A stretch of DNA of 21,507 bases from a virus. A program made the position numbers and the translations under genes. Location: positions 1-21,507 of IMG/VR virus record IMGVR_UViG_3300023297_000104. One strand, given 5' to 3'. Positions 16,905-21,507 of the stretch are shown in pieces. The notes below the pieces were generated by a model. It saw only the letters and a list, made by a program, of their open reading frames with translations. It was not told where the DNA came from and ran no database searches. The first letter of the stretch is position 1. Each line of letters starts with the position of its first letter.

Positions 16905-19358
16905 ATGATTAAAAAAGCTACGTCCGTCCCACCTGAGGGAAATAAACTAAGTTGCTCACTTGCTTTGGTAGGTGAACAACCAGGGAGGTACGAAGTATAT
17001 GCTCGTAAACCTTTCGTAGGGCCTTCTGGAAAGGAATTAAACTCATGTTTATCTTCCGCAGGTATTTCAAGGTATGAGTGTTACCTTACAAATGTAGTAA
17101 AAGATTTAGACCATCCAATTAGTGAGTATGTAAAGTTTAATAGTAAGGGTGAGGGAATCTATTCAGCAGATGGGTTGGAATACTTGGAAATCCTAAAGAA
17201 AGAATTAAGTGATTGTAATGCTAATGTAATTGTAGTAATTGGTAACGTAGCATTATACGCACTTACAATGCGTTATGGGATTACCAAGTGGCGTGGCTCG
17301 TTACTTGAATCAACATTACTTCCTGGCCGAAAGGTAATTCCCATAATACATCCAGCTACTATACTTCAACCTAAAAATGTTTACTTAAATCGCCGTCTAA
17401 TTATTAACGATTTAATTAAAGCAGATGAGGAAAGTAAAACAAAGGAGTTTAGTGGAACTAAAAGGAATATCAAAATCTCCCCTTCATTTCATGAGTCACT
17501 AGCATTTCTAAATTTATGTTACGACTTGGGAAAGAAGGGGACGATGATAGACTTTGATATTGAAGTTTATAACAACTATGTATCCTGTATAAGTTTTGCT
17601 CATTCACCTATTGATGCCATTAGTATACCCTTCCTTGATTCCCACGGTGATTACTTTACTGTAGAACAAGAGAGTGAAATCTGGCGGGCGATTGCTCTAA
17701 TTTTGGAAGACCCTACAATTATTAAACGTGGTCAGAACTTGGGATTCGATGCTACTGTCATGCTCTCTCAGTTTGGTATCAAGACTTACAACATTGCAGA
17801 CACAATGGTAGCACAGAAAATCCTCTCCCCTGATTACCCTGCGGGATTAGACTTCATCGCATCAGTTCACACCGACATACCATACTACAAAGCAGATGGA
17901 AAGAGGTGGTTTAAAGTAGGTGGATTATGGGAGACGTTGTGGCACTATAATGCAATGGATAGTATTACATGTGCCGATGCTTATCCATCACAGTTGAAGG
18001 ACTTAGAAAAGCAAGGTAACTATGATACTTTCGTTGAACAATGTAGAATAATCGAACCCTTAGTTTACATGATGAAGCGTGGGATTAGAGTTGACACAGT
18101 AGGAATGGTCAATGCTAAAGTAGGATTAGATGCAAGGGTAGTAGAACGACAAGCTAAACTAGACTTACTTGCTGGTCAACCTATTAATCCCAACTCCCCC
18201 GCTCAGATGATATGGTATTTCTATGACCACTTAGGTCACAAACCATATTATAAGAAGGGGAAGATAACTACAGATGAAACTGCCCTCACTCGGTTGTACC
18301 GAAAGGGGGTTGAAGAAGCTGGACTGGTTAAGGACATTCGCTCCCTCCGTAAACTATCCTCAACATACACTAATTTAGATAAGGTAGATGATGACGGAAG
18401 GATTCGATGTTCTTACAATCCAGTAGGTACCGTGAATGGTAGGATAAGTTCGAGTGAGAATATCTTTGGTACGGGAATGAACTTACAAAATTGGCCACAT
18501 GAGATGTTACGTTACTTACTTGCCGACTTAGGTTACGTTTTTTACAGCCTCGACCTTTCGCAGGTGGAGAATAGAATAGTTGCTTATGTAGGACATGTGC
18601 CACGAATGATGAAGGCCTTTGAAGATGGTAAGGATGTTCACACGCTCACCGCATCTCTCATCTTTGATAAATCTATGGATGAAATTTCTAATGAGGATGG
18701 TAGTTCCCCATTAGGTACTGGTAAACAAAGCGAGAGATTTTGGGGAAAGAAAACTAATCATGAATTAAACTATGACATGGGTTATAAGTCATTTTCCCTT
18801 CTTATGGAAATGGACGAGAAACAGGGGAAGTGGATTGTTGAGAAGTATTTCAAAGCTTACCCCGAAATTAGAGGTTACTACCATCCCATGATTAGAATGC
18901 AGTTGGGTAAAGATAGAACATTGACTAACTTGTTCAACCGCAAGAGAGTATTCCTAGGGAAATGGGAAGATATGATGTTCAAGAAAGCATACAACTTTAT
19001 ACCTCAATCTACCACAGCTGATATAATAAACCGTCATGGGTTATCTTACATCTATTACAATCAAGATAAATTTGGTTCCCTTGAGTTATTAAATCAGGTA
19101 CATGATAGTATAGGTTTCCAATTACCCTTGAGTATCCCGTGGATTAAGCATGCTGAGATATTATTAGATATTAAACGTTCAATGGAAGTACCTTTAACAA
19201 CTGGACCTTATACATTCACAGTTCCAGTTGATATTCAGATGGGTTTAACTCTATCGAAAGCAAATGGTGTAGAGTTTAAACATGCTAAAATGCCTTCCAC
19301 AGTCCAGGAGTTTGCAAAGGAATTAGAAGGAGCTTATGATGGATTTGATAAGGAATAA
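16905..19358 (+). CDS. polA: DNA polymerase I with N-terminal uracil-DNA-glycosylase-like domain
   Basis: Predicted phage replicative polymerase, 817 residues. Residues about 17-175 resemble family-4/5 uracil-DNA glycosylases: GEQPG (23-27), RKPFVGPSGKEL (35-46), TNVV (62-65) and HPATIL (149-154). The four Fe-S cysteines of family 4 are not evident. Residues about 210-370 form a complete DEDDy 3'-5' exonuclease: Asp218/Glu220, Asn278/Asp282, Tyr348/Asp352. Residues about 390-817 are the family A polymerase: motif A SLDLSQVENR (catalytic Asp550), motif B KKTNHELNYDMGY (615-627) and motif C QVHDS (Asp734). Motif C has Ser where HDE is usual. Phage SPO1 polymerase is a known case of a glycosylase-like N-terminus. 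Confidence 0.92.
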   Translation: MIKKATSVPPEGNKLSCSLALVGEQPGRYEVYARKPFVGPSGKELNSCLSSAGISRYECYLTNVVKDLDHPISEYVKFNSKGEGIYSADGLEYLEILKKELSDCNANVIVVIGNVALYALTMRYGITKWRGSLLESTLLPGRKVIPIIHPATILQPKNVYLNRRLIINDLIKADEESKTKEFSGTKRNIKISPSFHESLAFLNLCYDLGKKGTMIDFDIEVYNNYVSCISFAHSPIDAISIPFLDSHGDYFTVEQESEIWRAIALILEDPTIIKRGQNLGFDATVMLSQFGIKTYNIADTMVAQKILSPDYPAGLDFIASVHTDIPYYKADGKRWFKVGGLWETLWHYNAMDSITCADAYPSQLKDLEKQGNYDTFVEQCRIIEPLVYMMKRGIRVDTVGMVNAKVGLDARVVERQAKLDLLAGQPINPNSPAQMIWYFYDHLGHKPYYKKGKITTDETALTRLYRKGVEEAGLVKDIRSLRKLSSTYTNLDKVDDDGRIRCSYNPVGTVNGRISSSENIFGTGMNLQNWPHEMLRYLLADLGYVFYSLDLSQVENRIVAYVGHVPRMMKAFEDGKDVHTLTASLIFDKSMDEISNEDGSSPLGTGKQSERFWGKKTNHELNYDMGYKSFSLLMEMDEKQGKWIVEKYFKAYPEIRGYYHPMIRMQLGKDRTLTNLFNRKRVFLGKWEDMMFKKAYNFIPQSTTADIINRHGLSYIYYNQDKFGSLELLNQVHDSIGFQLPLSIPWIKHAEILLDIKRSMEVPLTTGPYTFTVPVDIQMGLTLSKANGVEFKHAKMPSTVQEFAKELEGAYDGFDKE

Positions 19359-19360
19359 AA

Positions 19361-20563
19361 ATGCCTACACGAAACCTAGACGATTGGTTAGAGAGTTACT
19401 TACAGTTCACGGACAATTCGGAGCCTCCTATACTCTTTCACACGTGGACGGCTCTTAGTGTATTAGCAGCTGCGTTACAACGCAAGTGTTCCTTACCTTG
19501 GGGAACGCTAAGGTTCTTTCCTAATATGTATGTAGTACTTGTCGCCCCATCTGGGAAAGCAAGAAAGGGTACAGCTATGGGACCTGGGATGGACTTCTTA
19601 GAGGATTTAGGAATCAACATGGCTGCCGAATCAACTACAAGGGAATCACTAATAAGGGAAATTAAGAATTCAAATGATACTATAATCCACGAAGATGGAA
19701 CGACAGAGTTTCATTCATCACTTACTATTTATTCCCAAGAACTTACTGTATTCTTAGGATATCAAAATCGCCAGCTAATGAGCGACCTTACTGATTGGTA
19801 TGATTGTAGGAAACGTTGGACTTATCGTACGAAGAACATGGGCACGGATGATATTATAGGTTTGTGGGTAAACTTAATCGGCGCTACGACTCCAGAGTTA
19901 ATCCAAACCTCGATGCCTTTAGATGCAATTGGAGGTGGGTTAACTAGTCGTATGATATTCGTGTTTGAACATAAGAAGAAGAAGATAACTCCTGTCCCAT
20001 TCCTATCGAAGGAAGAATTAGATTTGCGTGAGAAACTTCTAATGGATTTAGAACAAATTCATATGATACAAGGGGAGTTTAAAGTAACAGATGACTTCCT
20101 TAATTTGTGGATAAGTTGGTACACCGCACAGGAGGGTAATCCTCCGTTTGTTGATGATAGGTTTAATGGTTACTTTGAAAGACGACCTTCTCATGCGATG
20201 AAACTTAGTATGATTAGTAGTGTCTCACGCTCAAGTAGTTTACTATTGAAACAGGAGGATTTGGAAAGGGCTATAAGAATCCTAGAATCTACAGAGGTAA
20301 AAATGAGGTATACATTTAGTGGTGTTGGTAAGAGTGATAATGCAGACGTGGTAAATAGAGTTATGGTTGAGATAGGAATTCAAAAGACCTGTACCTTTGC
20401 TCACTTGATGGGTAGGTTCTATCGAGATGTAGATAAAATTATGCTTGGGAATATACTACAGTCATTAGAAGCAATGAAGTATATTACTATTGGTTTTGCA
20501 GATGGTCAGCAAGTGATTGAATGTTGTAGGGATACTGACTATGTTAAAGACTTGGATTTGTAA
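19361..20563 (+). CDS. DUF3987-type helicase-like ATPase
   Basis: 400 residues. Starts with a LESYLQFTDNSEPPILFHTW region typical of DUF3987 proteins, then a P-loop-like VAPSGKARKGTA (61-72), an acidic strand LTIYSQELTVFLG (121-133), a sensor-like NLIGATTPELI (171-181) and an arginine-finger-like GGGLTSRMIFVF (191-202). The P-loop is non-canonical: a GK pair is present but not the usual GxxxxGK[ST]. This family often replaces or joins replicative helicase-primase functions in phages and plasmids. It directly follows the polymerase, supporting a replication role. ATPase activity is inferred. Confidence 0.75.
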   Translation: MPTRNLDDWLESYLQFTDNSEPPILFHTWTALSVLAAALQRKCSLPWGTLRFFPNMYVVLVAPSGKARKGTAMGPGMDFLEDLGINMAAESTTRESLIREIKNSNDTIIHEDGTTEFHSSLTIYSQELTVFLGYQNRQLMSDLTDWYDCRKRWTYRTKNMGTDDIIGLWVNLIGATTPELIQTSMPLDAIGGGLTSRMIFVFEHKKKKITPVPFLSKEELDLREKLLMDLEQIHMIQGEFKVTDDFLNLWISWYTAQEGNPPFVDDRFNGYFERRPSHAMKLSMISSVSRSSSLLLKQEDLERAIRILESTEVKMRYTFSGVGKSDNADVVNRVMVEIGIQKTCTFAHLMGRFYRDVDKIMLGNILQSLEAMKYITIGFADGQQVIECCRDTDYVKDLDL

Positions 20564-20578
20564 TTAAGGAGGTATGAG

Positions 20579-20752
20579 ATGACAAATCAATTATCAGATA
20601 AAGACAAAGCCAAGCTATATAAAGCTATGCATCAGACCCCTACAGAAGCAATGACACAGCTTCAAAGTGACATGGACACAATATTACGGGGTGAAAGGCT
20701 TGAGCCTAAATGGGAGACTAGAGAGTACAGCAGAAGGGAAGTGAAGAGATGA
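20579..20752 (+). CDS. Unknown 57-residue protein
   Basis: Begins MTNQLSDKDKAKLYKAMHQT and is charged and helical, ending REYSRREVKR. AAGGAGG lies 6 bases before the ATG at 20579; a closer ATG at 20574 gives only ATG-AGA-TGA. Its stop overlaps the next gene by ATGA. No family recognised. It marks the junction to the compositionally different right end. Confidence 0.6.
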   Translation: MTNQLSDKDKAKLYKAMHQTPTEAMTQLQSDMDTILRGERLEPKWETREYSRREVKR

Positions 20753-20982
20753 TGAAACAACCGGAAAAATGTTGTGAGATCGGTTCCTATGAATGTCAAG
20801 TTCCCATGGCGATCAATGGGCGGCGTGTAGATATAGATTTCTGTATTGCTGATATTGTTGCGGCCCTGAATGCGGCAAATATCGTTACGGTTGCAAGCTG
20901 TTGTGGGCATGGAAAACAGGAGGGCTCGATTGTTCTGGCAGACAGCAGGGTCTTAACAATTAAGAGGGAATTCAACCGATGA
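20749..20982 (+). CDS. Conserved phage Cys-rich protein with CCGHGK motif
   Basis: 77 residues. The core IDFCIADIVAALNAANIVTV, SCCGHGKQEGSIVLADSRVL has the pattern of a small protein seen in many phages; its function is unknown. Cys8, Cys9, Cys16, Cys32, Cys52, Cys53 and His55 could bind metal. Codon use is markedly more GC-rich than in the replication genes. It is coupled by ATGA both to the gene before and to the gene after, which also has a familiar phage motif, suggesting a two-gene cassette acquired together. Confidence 0.75.
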   Translation: MMKQPEKCCEIGSYECQVPMAINGRRVDIDFCIADIVAALNAANIVTVASCCGHGKQEGSIVLADSRVLTIKREFNR

Positions 20983-21365
20983 GCAAACCCTTTGCCCTCT
21001 ATCATTGGTCACTCGTAGCAAGACGAAAAGGGATTTTAAAATATGGTCTTTGCCCCGGTAAAAAATCAAGGTGTGGCTATTGGAATCCACCGTATGTGTG
21101 CTTTTCAAAGTCACCTTCTCAGGCGTGGGGATTGTCTGCAAGGTGTAGTTATGATTATGGTGAATGGGATTTATGGATGGTTTGGTCGAATTCTCTTGAT
21201 GGATATGAAAAACTTTCAACAGACGGGACGGGGGTATCAACTGAGTATAGAGTATATCACAGAATTAAAAAGTCTTGTATTTGGTATGTCGGCACACGAA
21301 TTTATAAAGAACGGAAAAAAACGACACGACAAGCGGGAATTCAACCAACGATAACGAGAACATAG
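20979..21365 (+). CDS. Conserved phage protein, possible ADP-ribosyltransferase fold
   Basis: 128 residues. ALYHWSLVARRKGILKYGL (6-24), PPYVCFSKSPSQAWGLS (37-53), EWDLWMVWSN (62-71) and EYRVYHRI (89-96) then WYVGTR form a conserved phage pattern. The order His (9), then a strand ending in Phe-Ser (42-43), then a Glu (89) on a late strand, with an early 'I...GL' helix, recalls KptA/DarT-like ADP-ribosyltransferases; this is a pattern resemblance only. The 3' end holds an A7 run where a one-base shift would replace the C-terminus with RHDKREFNQR, similar to the KREFNR end of the gene before. Confidence 0.6.
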   Translation: MSKPFALYHWSLVARRKGILKYGLCPGKKSRCGYWNPPYVCFSKSPSQAWGLSARCSYDYGEWDLWMVWSNSLDGYEKLSTDGTGVSTEYRVYHRIKKSCIWYVGTRIYKERKKTTRQAGIQPTITRT

Positions 21366-21383
21366 CACTACTGGAGGTATGGG

Positions 21384-21507
21384 ATGGGAGAAACAGACGA
21401 ACAATATTATGCACGCAGAGAAGCCGAAGATAGAGCGCGTGTATTGAGAAGGGAATTGCGTAAGAAACAGCTACCACGCCGCCTTGAGATATTGGCAAAG
21501 GTGAAAA
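21384..21507 (+). CDS. Unknown basic helical protein (truncated by window edge)
   Basis: The first 41 codons are present, beginning MGETDEQYYARREAEDRARV and continuing as an Arg/Lys/Glu-rich helix. GGAGG lies 6 bases before the ATG at 21384; an ATG at 21379 is too close and gives a short frame. It follows the possible ADP-ribosyltransferase gene in the same GC-richer segment. No function can be inferred. Confidence 0.5.
   Translation, partial: MGETDEQYYARREAEDRARVLRRELRKKQLPRRLEILAKVK

Noticed and set aside
20574-20582. A second two-codon minigene, ATG-AGA-TGA, after AAGGAGGT
   Set aside because: The ATG is only one base from the GGAGG core, too close for normal initiation, while the next ATG at 20579 is ideally spaced for a 57-codon gene.
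21043-21354. A 103-codon frame overlapping the possible ADP-ribosyltransferase gene in the +1 frame
   Set aside because: It lacks a ribosome site and its translation shows no conserved pattern, while the overlapping frame carries the recognisable YHWS and PPYVCFS motifs. Only its last codons were kept as a possible frameshifted end.

Overview
The window is a segment of a tailed double-stranded DNA bacteriophage (or a prophage cut without its ends). The evidence is a small terminase-like gene, an M15 endolysin, a holin, a fibre-like protein and a compact replication/recombination gene set, with genes packed end to end through ATGA and TAATG overlaps. No ribosomal, tRNA or chromosomal housekeeping genes were seen, and no integrase or lysogeny repressor was recognised. 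The sequence is AT-rich, uses standard bacterial stops, has near-perfect AGGAGG Shine-Dalgarno sites and sigma70-type promoters. The host cannot be named. The single-domain M15 endolysin is common in phages of Gram-negative hosts, while the very strong Shine-Dalgarno sites would also suit a Firmicute.

Layout. Positions 1-2619 hold a leftward (minus-strand) late module: small terminase, endolysin, holin, a tiny basic protein, a small structural-type protein, a repeat-containing fibre protein and the start of another gene. It is driven by a good promoter at 2646-2674. Positions 2675-3018 form a divergent control region. Positions 3019-7992 hold a rightward early/accessory region of small unknown genes, several promoters, two clear terminators, a 500-bp repeat-rich non-coding stretch (candidate origin or control region), membrane micropeptides and two islands that look richer in GC than their neighbours. 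Positions 8054-20752 hold the rightward DNA-metabolism module: ATP-dependent ligase, Cas4/AddB-like Fe-S nuclease, Sak4-like ATPase with an SSB-like partner, a ribbon-helix-helix protein, a ParB-methyltransferase fusion, a DUF1599-like protein, a dCMP deaminase, a DEDDh exonuclease, a uracil-DNA-glycosylase-like/DNA polymerase I fusion, and a DUF3987-type helicase-like ATPase. Positions 20749-21507 hold a compositionally different right-end cassette with a Cys-rich CCGHGK protein, a possible ADP-ribosyltransferase-fold protein and the start of another gene.

How it fits together. Ligase, nuclease, Sak4-like ATPase, SSB-like protein, polymerase and helicase-like ATPase make a largely self-contained replication and annealing-recombination set. 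The dCMP deaminase, the DUF1599-like protein and the glycosylase-like domain on the polymerase point to active management of pyrimidine or uracil content. The most unusual non-coding features are a six-copy, exactly 23-bp palindrome that sits just before the ribosome-binding sites of several genes, a 27-bp inverted repeat bracketing a single small gene, a two-codon minigene behind the strongest Shine-Dalgarno site, and a pair of hairpins whose stems covary.
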